Source: an uncultured Hungatella sp. (lineage in GTDB: Bacteria; Bacillota; Clostridia; Lachnospirales; Lachnospiraceae). From it: a stretch of DNA of 64,000 nucleotides. The stretch lies in NCBI GenBank assembly GCA_910579515.1, contig CAJTUV010000005.1, positions 62,001-126,000 of the forward strand. Direction: 5' to 3'. Each line of letters begins with the position of its first letter. The stretch's first letter is position 1. Positions 33,719 to 42,322 of the stretch are shown here, one piece after another. The notes beneath the pieces were generated by a model. That model was not told the origin of the DNA. It saw nothing but the letters and a program-made list of their open reading frames with translations, and ran no database searches. The position numbers and the translations under genes are program-made.

Positions 33719-34768
33719 TTATTCAATAACCACATAGTCGTCTGGAATCTGGATATTCAAAGCTTCACAGATAGACGCATTATATTTCTTTGTAAACTGC
33801 GGCGCATACTCGATAGGCATCTGAGAAATATCTGCCTCGCCTTTCAAAATCTTTGCAGCCATCTTTCCCGTACCCTGCCCTAAATCATAATAGCTGATAG
33901 ACAGAGTGGCAACGCCACATCCTGCGCAGATTCCCTCTTCTCCTGCAATAACCGGAACTCCTGCTGTAGAACACACATTGTTAATCAGCTCTGCATTGGC
34001 CGCCGCCGTATTGTCTGTAGGAACGTAGAGAACCTCATTCTCAGAACTTGCCTTTGTCACAATGGTGGATAAATCATTGGAATCCGAAAACGCATAGAAC
34101 TCACAGGTGTAGCCCAAAGCTTCCAAAGCTGTCTTTACAGTGTCCACCTGATACTGAGAATTTGCTTCGGCAGAACAATACAAAAGTCCAACTGTTTTAG
34201 CATCCGGAAACAGCTCATGGAGCATAGCCGCCTGTTCGTCTAACGGAGCCAAATCAGAAGTACCGGAAATATTTCCGCCAACGGTTCCAGAAAAATCGTC
34301 GATTCCAAGAGCCACGCCATACTCTGTGACAGAAGTACCTAAAATCGGAATCTCATTAGTGCCTGCCTGAGCCGCCTGCAAGGCCGGAGTCGCATTAGCC
34401 AGAATTAAATCCACATCATTGGACACAAAGCTGTTGATAATCGTGGAGCAGGTATTGGGCTCTCCCTGAGCATTCTGCAGATCAAACTCCACTGCATCCC
34501 CAAACTCTTCCTTTAACGCATCCATAAATCCCTCTGTAGCTGCATCCAGGGCATCGTGCTGTACCAACTGACAGATTCCCACTTTGAACGTCTTCTCTGA
34601 GCCTTCAGAAAGACCATCGGATGCTGTCTGCGTCGTTGTCTCTGCTGTCTGAGCGTTTGTCTCTGTGGACGCCGCTGTGCTCTCCTGTGCCTGACCAGAA
34701 CATCCTGCCATAGACATTATCATAGCTCCACTGAGAAGTAAAGATAAAACTTTTGTTGATTTTTTCAT
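33719..34768 (-). CDS. ABC transporter substrate-binding lipoprotein (PF04392 type)
   Basis: 349 residues. Signal peptide with lipobox MAGC, then a Thr/Ala/Glu-rich linker and a two-lobe periplasmic-binding fold. Begins FKVGICQLVQHDALDAATEG, the hallmark of the ABC_sub_bind family. Members bind tryptophan, tyrosine or other small molecules. Start placed at ATG 34768 (MKKSTKVLSLLL), giving a proper signal peptide; the ATG at 34807 would add 13 residues. No T-box leader is seen upstream that would name the ligand. Confidence 0.9.
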   Translation of the reverse strand: MKKSTKVLSLLLSGAMIMSMAGCSGQAQESTAASTETNAQTAETTTQTASDGLSEGSEKTFKVGICQLVQHDALDAATEGFMDALKEEFGDAVEFDLQNAQGEPNTCSTIINSFVSNDVDLILANATPALQAAQAGTNEIPILGTSVTEYGVALGIDDFSGTVGGNISGTSDLAPLDEQAAMLHELFPDAKTVGLLYCSAEANSQYQVDTVKTALEALGYTCEFYAFSDSNDLSTIVTKASSENEVLYVPTDNTAAANAELINNVCSTAGVPVIAGEEGICAGCGVATLSISYYDLGQGTGKMAAKILKGEADISQMPIEYAPQFTKKYNASICEALNIQIPDDYVVIE

Positions 34769-34890
34769 AATACCATAATCTCCCTTACTGATTGTTATAA
34801 ATTTCAAACATTAGTATCATACTACATTTTTTCTTATACGTCAATGCTTTAAATTCCCATAAATTTAAAGTATTAAAATGGAACAATCAA

Positions 34891-34951
34891 TAAAAAACAG
34901 CTGTCTTTCATCCACTTATGTCAAACACGATTACAGATAACAGCTGTTTTA
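34891..34951 (-). terminator. Terminator after the dipeptidase gene
   Basis: AAAACAGCTGT and ACAGCTGTTTT form an 11-base stem with a 35-base loop, followed on the minus strand by a T-rich tract. It separates the dipeptidase gene from the ABC operon. Confidence 0.7.
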
Positions 34952-34963
34952 TTGTTTTTTAAG

Positions 34964-35977
34964 TCACAAAACCTCCCGATACACGCGCAGCACATTTTTA
35001 TAAAATACTGCCTCAATCTCGCTTTGTGTAAATCCTTCCTTCCTCATCTCCTGCTCTAAAAGAGGCAAATCTGCCCCAGAACTCATCTCCAGCTCCCCGC
35101 CGATTCCGTCAAAATCAGAGCCCAGGCCGATACAGCCGATTCCGCCGATCTGTCTCATGTGCTTCATATGACGTACCATGTCAGCCACCAGACTTTTCTT
35201 CTTCTCCCCCTGTCTCCAATCCTTCGGATCATGAAGAAAGTCAATGCAGTAATTGATCCCCGCCACGCCGCCTCGATTGCCAAGTTCCCGAATCATCTCA
35301 TCCGTCAGATTCCTCGGGCACTCCGGCACAAGAGCCCTTGCATTGGAATGGCTGGCAACAAAAGGCTTTTCCGTGTACCGGAACACATCCCAAATCCCCG
35401 CATCATTTAAATGAGACACGTCAATGATCATGCCCAGCCGCTCCATCTCCTCCAAAAACATAATTCCTGTCTCTGTCAGTCCTCTTTTTGTGTCCGGCCG
35501 TCCCATCGTGGAGCCCATCATGGCCGCCTCGTCCTCATTCATATAGTTGGGAAATCCTAATTCATTGGGATAATTCCAGGTGAGAGTCATCATGCGCACG
35601 CCCAGACGGTAAAAATTCCTCAGATAAGCCAGATTCCCCTGACAGACTCCGCCTTCCTCTATGGTAAGCAAAGCCGACATCTTTCCCTGGCTCCAATTTC
35701 GCTCCAAATCCTCATAGGACGTCACAGGGCTGATCCAATCCTGATGCTTTTCCATTTCCCCATAAAAAGTATCCACAAGCTTCATAGCATATTCAAAGGG
35801 CCGTTTCTCCCTTTCCAGGGAGACGAAAAGGGCAAAATTCTGAAGCCCATAATCCCCTTTCTGCATTTTCTCCAAATCCAGGTGAAGATTATTTTTCCCC
35901 AGTCCTGTCTCCTCCCCCTGGTTTCGGATCTCATAAATCCTTGCTATGGTGTCACAGTGCATATCTACAACTTTCAT
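34964..35977 (-). CDS. Membrane dipeptidase family (peptidase M19)
   Basis: 337 residues. Binuclear zinc ligands are visible: VDMHCDTI (HxD), LLTIEEGGVC (Glu), IIDVSHLND (His) and VASHSNARALVPECPRNLTD (His), with GLGSDFDG near the C-terminus. Hydrolyses dipeptides, possibly D-amino-acid-containing ones. No signal peptide, so cytoplasmic. Separated by 13 bases from the cardiolipin synthase upstream. Confidence 0.94.
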   Translation of the reverse strand: MKVVDMHCDTIARIYEIRNQGEETGLGKNNLHLDLEKMQKGDYGLQNFALFVSLEREKRPFEYAMKLVDTFYGEMEKHQDWISPVTSYEDLERNWSQGKMSALLTIEEGGVCQGNLAYLRNFYRLGVRMMTLTWNYPNELGFPNYMNEDEAAMMGSTMGRPDTKRGLTETGIMFLEEMERLGMIIDVSHLNDAGIWDVFRYTEKPFVASHSNARALVPECPRNLTDEMIRELGNRGGVAGINYCIDFLHDPKDWRQGEKKKSLVADMVRHMKHMRQIGGIGCIGLGSDFDGIGGELEMSSGADLPLLEQEMRKEGFTQSEIEAVFYKNVLRVYREVL

Positions 35978-35990
35978 GTCATTCCTCTCC

Positions 35991-37556
35991 TTACATCATC
36001 GGCGCAATCAGCCGCAAAGCCCGGCCCGCAATCTTTTGATACAGCGGAAACTTTCTGCAAGTCTCTATGGTAATCTCCTGGCACTTTGCCAAAGTATCCT
36101 GAAAGTCCTGTTCGATGTCCTCAACAGCCCTGTTTTTATACAAAAAGGCCGCGCACTCAAAATGGTGATACAGACTTCTGAAATCCAGGTTAATCGTTCC
36201 AACCACCGCCTTCTCATCGTCACTGGTAAATACTTTGGCGTGAACAAATCCCGGTGTGAACTCATAAATCTTCACTCCCGCTTCCAAAAGCTCTTCATAA
36301 TAGGTATGAGCCAGAACAAACGCATATTTCTTGTCTGGAATATGCGGCATAACAATGATAACCTCCACCCCTCTCTTTGCCCCATAGGTAAGAGCGCTGA
36401 TGGTCTCGTCATCCAGAATCAGATAAGGCGTCATAATATGTACATAAGTTTTAGCCTCATAGAGAATATCTAAGTAAACTTTCTTCCCCACAGGCTCATG
36501 GTCCAGAGGAGAATCTCCATAGGCCAAAACGTATCCGTCCGTCTGTTCTTTCTCTCCAGAAAAAGATTCCTTTCCCTCCAGACAGGGCTGGTATAAATAG
36601 GGCTCATAAGGCACTGGTTTCTTTTCCCATATGTTCCACATTTGAAGAAACATGATGGTGAAATTCTGAACCGCTTCCCCTTTCAGCATCACCGCCACAT
36701 CTTTCCAGTAACCAAACCGCTTCTTTTCATTTATATACTCATCCGCCAGATTAATACCACCTGTAAACGCAGTATGGCCGTCAATCACCACAATTTTTCT
36801 GTGATCCCGATTGTTCTGGTATGTAGAAAGAAGCGGTTTAATCGGAGCAAACATTTTGCATTGGATCCCCTTAGCCTCCAGCTTTTTCGGATAATGATAC
36901 GGAAGCAAAACCAGAGAGCACATGCCGTCATACATAAACCGCACTTCCACTCCTTCTTTTGCTTTTCGCTCCAGAATCTCTAAAAGGCCATCCCACATCA
37001 CTCCTTCTTCCACAATAAAATATTCCATGAAAATAAAACGCTTCGCCTTTTCTAGTTCCTCTTTCAACTGCTTAAACTTATCCTGACCGCTTGGAAAATA
37101 GGTCGCCTTCGTATTCCCTCTGATGGGAAAACCGCCTCGCTTTTCCATATATCTGGCCAAATTCGCAGTCCGCCTGTCCTCATTTTCCAGTTTCTCAAAA
37201 ACAGCCTCGTCAAATGCCAAATACCTTCTTGACTGTCTCTCAATCTCACCGGCCCGCTTTGCAATCAGCCTTCCGCTGATCTCCAGCTCCACATACAGAT
37301 AGAGAAGAGCTCCAAAAATAGGAAAGACAAGAACAGGAATCATCCATGCCAGCTTGAAACTGGGATTATCCTTTTTATTCATGATATAAATGCACAAAAA
37401 GCCGCCCAACAAATCAAAAAACGCATACACATAAAGAGAATATCCGCTGAGCCATTCCACAATCCCAAAAAAGTATCCAATCTGAATCAGTAAAAACAGA
37501 ACGAAAAATGTGGTTCGTCCAAACACAATCCTCAGCAATTTTCTCATTTTCTTCAT
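35991..37556 (-). CDS. cls: Cardiolipin synthase
   Basis: Joins two phosphatidylglycerol molecules to cardiolipin in the membrane. Two N-terminal membrane segments, then two phospholipase D motifs: HRKIVVIDGHTAFTGGINLA and HAKVFTSDDEKAVVGTINLD. Start at ATG 37556 behind GAGGT; a GTG at 37571 gives five more residues and would lie three bases from hisB. 521 residues, standard length. Appears co-transcribed with the his genes. Confidence 0.94.
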   Translation of the reverse strand: MKKMRKLLRIVFGRTTFFVLFLLIQIGYFFGIVEWLSGYSLYVYAFFDLLGGFLCIYIMNKKDNPSFKLAWMIPVLVFPIFGALLYLYVELEISGRLIAKRAGEIERQSRRYLAFDEAVFEKLENEDRRTANLARYMEKRGGFPIRGNTKATYFPSGQDKFKQLKEELEKAKRFIFMEYFIVEEGVMWDGLLEILERKAKEGVEVRFMYDGMCSLVLLPYHYPKKLEAKGIQCKMFAPIKPLLSTYQNNRDHRKIVVIDGHTAFTGGINLADEYINEKKRFGYWKDVAVMLKGEAVQNFTIMFLQMWNIWEKKPVPYEPYLYQPCLEGKESFSGEKEQTDGYVLAYGDSPLDHEPVGKKVYLDILYEAKTYVHIMTPYLILDDETISALTYGAKRGVEVIIVMPHIPDKKYAFVLAHTYYEELLEAGVKIYEFTPGFVHAKVFTSDDEKAVVGTINLDFRSLYHHFECAAFLYKNRAVEDIEQDFQDTLAKCQEITIETCRKFPLYQKIAGRALRLIAPMM

Positions 37557-37574
37557 ACGTACAGACCTCACATC

Positions 37575-38165
37575 CTAAGACAACGTTCCCTTTGTAGACA
37601 ATACCCCCGTAATCCGCTCTTCCACACGAACAGCCTCATCCAAAGCCTTCCCAAAAGCCTTAAAAGCCCCCTCGATGATATGATGATTGTTCGTTCCGCT
37701 TAACTGTTTTATATGCAGATTCATCTCCCCGCCATAGGACACTGCATAGAAAAACTCCCGCACCATCTCCGTCTCAAGCTGGCCAACCCGTTCTCTGTCA
37801 AGATTCAGATCATACACCAAGAAAGGCCGGCCGCATAGATCCAGGGCACACAGAATCAAAGCCTCATCCATCGGAAGAATCATAGAACCAAACCGCCGGA
37901 TCCCCTTCTTATCCCCCACAGCCTGTCTAATCGCCTTCCCCAAAACAATTCCTACATCCTCAATGGTATGGTGGGTGTCCACTTCCAAATCCCCTTTTAC
38001 CAAAAGCTCCAAATCAAAAAAGCCATGATGAGCAAAACTGCACAACATATGATCAAAAAAACCGATTCCAGTGTCCACCTTCGCCTGCCCCGTTCCATCC
38101 AGTTCAAGAAAAAGGCGAATGTCGGTCTCCTTTGTAACTCTCTCAATCTCAGCCAAACGCCCCAT
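37575..38165 (-). CDS. hisB: Imidazoleglycerol-phosphate dehydratase
   Basis: Sixth step of histidine synthesis. Mn-binding histidines are visible in FFDHMLCSFAHHGFF, DTHHTIEDVG and SGTNNHHIIEGAFKA. Single-function HisB (196 residues) without the phosphatase domain of enterobacteria. Start at ATG 38165 behind AGGAGG; the ATG at 38186 is upstream of this site. Last his gene here, ten bases after hisD. Confidence 0.96.
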   Translation of the reverse strand: MGRLAEIERVTKETDIRLFLELDGTGQAKVDTGIGFFDHMLCSFAHHGFFDLELLVKGDLEVDTHHTIEDVGIVLGKAIRQAVGDKKGIRRFGSMILPMDEALILCALDLCGRPFLVYDLNLDRERVGQLETEMVREFFYAVSYGGEMNLHIKQLSGTNNHHIIEGAFKAFGKALDEAVRVEERITGVLSTKGTLS

Positions 38166-38175
38166 TAAAGTCCTC

Positions 38176-39468
38176 CTAATCCTCAAACCTTACCTTAATT
38201 GAATTGGCATGAGCCGTCAAATGCTCTGCCTGGGCAAAGGTGACAATATCTTTATAAACCGGCTCCAACGCTTCCCTGGAATAGTAGATCACACTGGAGC
38301 GCTTCACAAAATCCTCCACTCCAAGAGGCGAGAAAAACTTAGCTGTCCCATTGGTAGGAAGGACATGGTTGGGTCCTGCAAAATAGTCTCCCAAAGGCTC
38401 CGAGCTGTACTCCCCCATAAAAATCGCTCCCGCATTCCGAATTTTCGTCATAACCTCAAAGGGATTCTTTGTCATAATCTCCAGATGTTCCGAAGCAATC
38501 TCATTGGCTGTCTCGATGGCTTCTTCCATAGATTCCGCCACCAGAATATACCCAAACTTCTTAAGAGACTTCTCAAGAATCTCTCTCCTGGACAACTTTT
38601 CTAAAAATCTTTCCACCTGCTCAGACACCTCCTTTGCCAGTTTTTGGCTGGTGGTGACTAAAATTGCGGAAGCCAGCTCATCGTGCTCTGCCTGAGACAG
38701 CAAATCCGCAGCCACATACTTAGGATTGGCCGTCTCGTCAGCCAAAACCAGAATCTCACTGGGGCCTGCGATGCTGTCAATACTCACATGACCGTAAACC
38801 GCCTTTTTCGCCAGGGCTACAAAAATATTTCCAGGCCCCACAATCTTATGCACTCTTGGAATCGACTCTGTCCCAAAAGCCAAAGCCGCCACCGCCTGAG
38901 CGCCTCCAACCTTATACACCTCTGTGGCGCCGGCCAGATGAGCCGCGGTCAGAGTGACAGGATTCACCTTTCCATCTTTTCCGGGCGGAGTCACCATAAC
39001 GATCCGCTTCACCCCTGCCACCTCGGCCGGAATAATATTCATCAGCACAGAAGAAGGATAGGCCGCCTTCCCTCCAGGCACGTAAACCCCCACGCTCTCT
39101 AAGGCAGTCTGCTTCTGTCCCAGGATCACCCCGTCTTCTCTGCTGTCAAACCAACTGTGTCTCACCTGCTTTTGGTGGTAATCCCTGATATTTTCCATGG
39201 CTCGTTCCATGACCCGCAAAAGCTCTGGATTTACCATGGCTCTGGCCTCCTCAATCTCCGCCTTCGTAACCCTGACATTGTCCCCGGTGATACGGGCCTT
39301 GTCAAATTTTTCTGTATAGGCAAAGACCGCCTCGTCCCCTTTTTCCTTTACCTGGTCGATAATCTCCTGTACCACCCCTGCATATTCTTCATAATTGTTA
39401 GGGTCCCGTTTCAACAAATCAGACAGAAGATTCCTTTTGGTCGTCTCGTTCAAATCCACGATTCTCAT
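38176..39468 (-). CDS. hisD: Histidinol dehydrogenase
   Basis: Zinc enzyme of the last two steps of histidine synthesis. GPGNIFVALAKKAVYG, DSIAGPSEILVLAD, and SQAEHDELASAILVT carry NAD- and zinc-binding residues; the C-terminal SLGVEDFVKRSSVI is conserved. 430 residues. Overlaps hisG by four bases. Confidence 0.97.
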   Translation of the reverse strand: MRIVDLNETTKRNLLSDLLKRDPNNYEEYAGVVQEIIDQVKEKGDEAVFAYTEKFDKARITGDNVRVTKAEIEEARAMVNPELLRVMERAMENIRDYHQKQVRHSWFDSREDGVILGQKQTALESVGVYVPGGKAAYPSSVLMNIIPAEVAGVKRIVMVTPPGKDGKVNPVTLTAAHLAGATEVYKVGGAQAVAALAFGTESIPRVHKIVGPGNIFVALAKKAVYGHVSIDSIAGPSEILVLADETANPKYVAADLLSQAEHDELASAILVTTSQKLAKEVSEQVERFLEKLSRREILEKSLKKFGYILVAESMEEAIETANEIASEHLEIMTKNPFEVMTKIRNAGAIFMGEYSSEPLGDYFAGPNHVLPTNGTAKFFSPLGVEDFVKRSSVIYYSREALEPVYKDIVTFAQAEHLTAHANSIKVRFED

Positions 39469-40115
39469 GACTGTTCCTCCGTAAGCACCTCTTTTAAATC
39501 CCTCACCAGTCTGGTGATTCTCTTGTTTTCCCGTTTCATGCTGACCTGGTTCACAATCACCCTTGCAGATAACGGACAGATTTCCTCTAAAACCATCAGC
39601 CCGTTCTCCCGAAGCGTAGAACCAGTCTCCACAATATCCACAATCACTTCCGACAGCCCCACCAAAGGCGCCAGCTCAATAGAGCCGTTCAGCTTAATAA
39701 TCTCCACTGTCTGATGCTTTTTGTTGTAAAAATAGTCCTTGGCAATATTGGGATACTTGGTAGCCACCCGAATCAGCTCATGGTGCCTTAAATACTCCCC
39801 GGCACTCTCCGGCCCGCAGACACACATCCGACAGCGCCCGAATCCCAGATCCATGACTTCATACAGTTTTCGGTCCTCCTCCATAATCGTGTCTTTGCCG
39901 GAAATACCGATGTCTGCAGCCCCGTACTCCACATAAGTAGGCACGTCATTGGCCTTTGCCAAAAAAAAGCGCAGTCCCAGCTCTTCATTGGTAAAAATCA
40001 GTTTCCTGGAACTTTTATCCCGCGCTTCTTTACAGGTGATCCCCACCTTTTCAAACAAATCCAGAGTTTTATACGCCAAACGCCCCTTGGTCAGAGCTAT
40101 GGTCAAATAAGGCAT
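39465..40115 (-). CDS. hisG: ATP phosphoribosyltransferase catalytic subunit (short form)
   Basis: First step of histidine synthesis. 216 residues, the short form lacking the C-terminal regulatory domain and therefore needing HisZ, which is encoded just upstream. PRPP motif DIVETGSTLRENGL. Starts at ATG 40115 (MPYLTIALTKGRL) behind AAAGGAG; the ATG at 40148 lies within hisZ. Overlaps the hisZ end by 13 bases. Confidence 0.97.
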   Translation of the reverse strand: MPYLTIALTKGRLAYKTLDLFEKVGITCKEARDKSSRKLIFTNEELGLRFFLAKANDVPTYVEYGAADIGISGKDTIMEEDRKLYEVMDLGFGRCRMCVCGPESAGEYLRHHELIRVATKYPNIAKDYFYNKKHQTVEIIKLNGSIELAPLVGLSEVIVDIVETGSTLRENGLMVLEEICPLSARVIVNQVSMKRENKRITRLVRDLKEVLTEEQS

Positions 40116-41320
40116 AGGCTTCTCCTTTCCCCATTCTTTTCCATGCAATACAGAGTCTGTATTCCTTTCTTCCTGGCCCAGTCCTCATATTCCTGGAATG
40201 AAAGTTCAGAGGATTTCTTTATCAAAATCGTCCTTTTCCCTTTCTTGCGAAGATCCGCAGCCAGCCCGATTCCGTCCTTTTGAACTTCCCAGTCATAGAC
40301 CACTAAAGCATCAATCTGGTCTGTGAAAACCTCGATCTTTTGTCTGGAAATAGCAAGCAAAAGCTGGTCAATCACAATAGCGAATCCCACAGCAGGAACA
40401 TCCTTTCCAAACTGAACCAACAGCTTGTCGTATCTTCCTCCTGTGACAATGTACTCCCCAGTTCCATACGTATATGCCTTAAAAATAATTCCTGTATAGT
40501 ACTGATACTTGCTGAGCATCCCCAAATCATAGGACACATACTCCGCCATCCCGTAAGTCTTTAGAATCTCCTGAACACGTTCCAGACGTTCAATCGCTTT
40601 TAAAGACCTCTCATTGTGCACCAGCCCCTTTACCCTTCTCATCTGTTCCAAAGTTCCAAACAGCTCTGGAAGCTTCAAAAACAACTCCTTTAACTGCTGC
40701 GGCATAGGGCTCTCAGACACCAGCTCCTCCACGCCAAAATAATTTTTATTCTCAATCAGGGTCCGAAGCGTTTCCTGAGTCTCCTCTTCCATACCCGCTT
40801 CCTCAGCCAGACCCTTAAAAAACTCCACCTGTCCCAATTCCACCTGAAATTCCTTAAGACCGGCAGCCTTTAAAGCCTCAATCACCATGGCGATCATTTC
40901 CCCGTCCGCCGCGCTGGAATCGTCCCCAATCAGCTCCACTCCGGTCTGGGTAATCTCCTTTAACCGCCCCTGATAGCTGGTGTTGTTGGTAAACGTCTTT
41001 CCCCAATAGCACAACCGCACAGGCATACGTTCTTCCATAAAATACTTTCCCACACACCTGGCAATCGCCGGAGTCATATCCGGTCTCAACACCAAAGTGT
41101 TGTTGTCCCTGTCAAAAAACTTAAACATCTCCCTGGAAGTAACGCTGCCCCGCTCCTTTGCAAAAATATCAAAAAATTCAAAGGCAGGCGTCTCAATATC
41201 CTCATACCCATACTGATGAAACACTCTGCCAATCTCCCTCTGAACCGTCAGCTTTCTGGCGCACTCCTTATCATAAATATCCCGCACCCCTTCCGGCGTG
41301 TGAAACAACTCCATGGCCAT
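40103..41320 (-). CDS. hisZ: ATP phosphoribosyltransferase regulatory subunit
   Basis: Histidyl-tRNA-synthetase-like protein that forms a complex with short HisG and senses histidine. Class II fold motifs are visible: VTSREMFKFFDRDNNTLVLR (motif 2-like) and YYTGIIFKAYTYGTGEYIVT with GGRYDKL. No anticodon-binding function expected. 405 residues. First his gene in the operon, 25 bases after yitT. Confidence 0.94.
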   Translation of the reverse strand: MAMELFHTPEGVRDIYDKECARKLTVQREIGRVFHQYGYEDIETPAFEFFDIFAKERGSVTSREMFKFFDRDNNTLVLRPDMTPAIARCVGKYFMEERMPVRLCYWGKTFTNNTSYQGRLKEITQTGVELIGDDSSAADGEMIAMVIEALKAAGLKEFQVELGQVEFFKGLAEEAGMEEETQETLRTLIENKNYFGVEELVSESPMPQQLKELFLKLPELFGTLEQMRRVKGLVHNERSLKAIERLERVQEILKTYGMAEYVSYDLGMLSKYQYYTGIIFKAYTYGTGEYIVTGGRYDKLLVQFGKDVPAVGFAIVIDQLLLAISRQKIEVFTDQIDALVVYDWEVQKDGIGLAADLRKKGKRTILIKKSSELSFQEYEDWARKKGIQTLYCMEKNGERRSLCLI

Positions 41321-41345
41321 AGCCCTCTTCTCCCTTCTCCGCCCG

Positions 41346-42218
41346 TCAGGTCATGGGGGCGCGATAAAATTTCCCATAAAAATTTTCTGTTCTCAGCATA
41401 TTAACAATCACATGTGGATCCACAGACCGCATAAGGGCCACGATATCCTCCACCTCATACGATGACACCACTGTATGGAGAAGATACATGTCCTGATGAC
41501 TGTATCCTCCTATGGCTTTCACACAAGAAATACCGTGGCGGTAATTGGCAATATATGCCTTCATAACCGCCTCTGCCTCCTTGGTGGTAACCTGAAGCGT
41601 CACCCGCTCATACCGGTGATGAAGCGAAGATATGGTTCTGGTAGAAATAAACTGAAATAAAATTGAGTATCCTGCATACTCCCATCCAAACATAACGCCA
41701 AAAATACTTAAAATCACTACATTTCCTGCAAACACGTACTCCCAAATCGACTTTCCTGTCTTATTAGACACATACAAGGCAATAAAATCAGTCCCCCCTG
41801 TAGAAGCGTTCCCCCGCAAAGCCACTGCAATGGAAATCCCATACAAAAATCCGCCAAAAATCACATTCAATATTTCATCATCAAACAAGGGCGTGAAATT
41901 AAGCGTCTTCAAAAAGACGCTGGACAAAAACACCTGGATCATAGAATAAAACGTAAACCGAAGGCTGATGCTGCGGCTGCACAAAATAGCCACAGGAATA
42001 TTTAATACCAAAAGCCCTACAGAAGTAGAAAAGCTCCTCCCATAAAATGATGCGATTTTGTCAATCAAAAGAGCGATTCCTGTAAATCCGCCTGAAAGCA
42101 GATTGGCAGGCCGAATACACACCTGAATTACAAAGGTCTGCAAGAGAGCCGAAATCACTACCGACAAAATCGTAAGTATCCTGCGTATCTGCGCATTTTT
42201 TTTCAAATTCGCCATCAT
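41346..42218 (-). CDS. YitT family membrane protein (DUF2179)
   Basis: 290 residues: five or six membrane segments and a soluble C-terminal DUF2179 domain (TTKEAEAVMKAYIANYRHGI region). Family function is unknown; a transport or c-di-AMP-related role has been proposed for some. Lies 25 bases before hisZ on the same strand, so it may be co-transcribed with the his genes. Confidence 0.88.
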   Translation of the reverse strand: MMANLKKNAQIRRILTILSVVISALLQTFVIQVCIRPANLLSGGFTGIALLIDKIASFYGRSFSTSVGLLVLNIPVAILCSRSISLRFTFYSMIQVFLSSVFLKTLNFTPLFDDEILNVIFGGFLYGISIAVALRGNASTGGTDFIALYVSNKTGKSIWEYVFAGNVVILSIFGVMFGWEYAGYSILFQFISTRTISSLHHRYERVTLQVTTKEAEAVMKAYIANYRHGISCVKAIGGYSHQDMYLLHTVVSSYEVEDIVALMRSVDPHVIVNMLRTENFYGKFYRAPMT

Positions 42219-42322
42219 GTCAAAAATATCTCCTTATTGATTACTTCACCGTCTGTATCAGACAACGGAAAAAGAGCCAAAGACAATACAAATCCCCGGC
42301 TCTTCTCGATCTTATTAGGAAC

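Noticed and set aside
34769..34890. T-box or riboswitch upstream of the PF04392-type binding protein
   Set aside because: The short AT-rich spacer shows no T-box sequence, antiterminator or other switch-like pairing.
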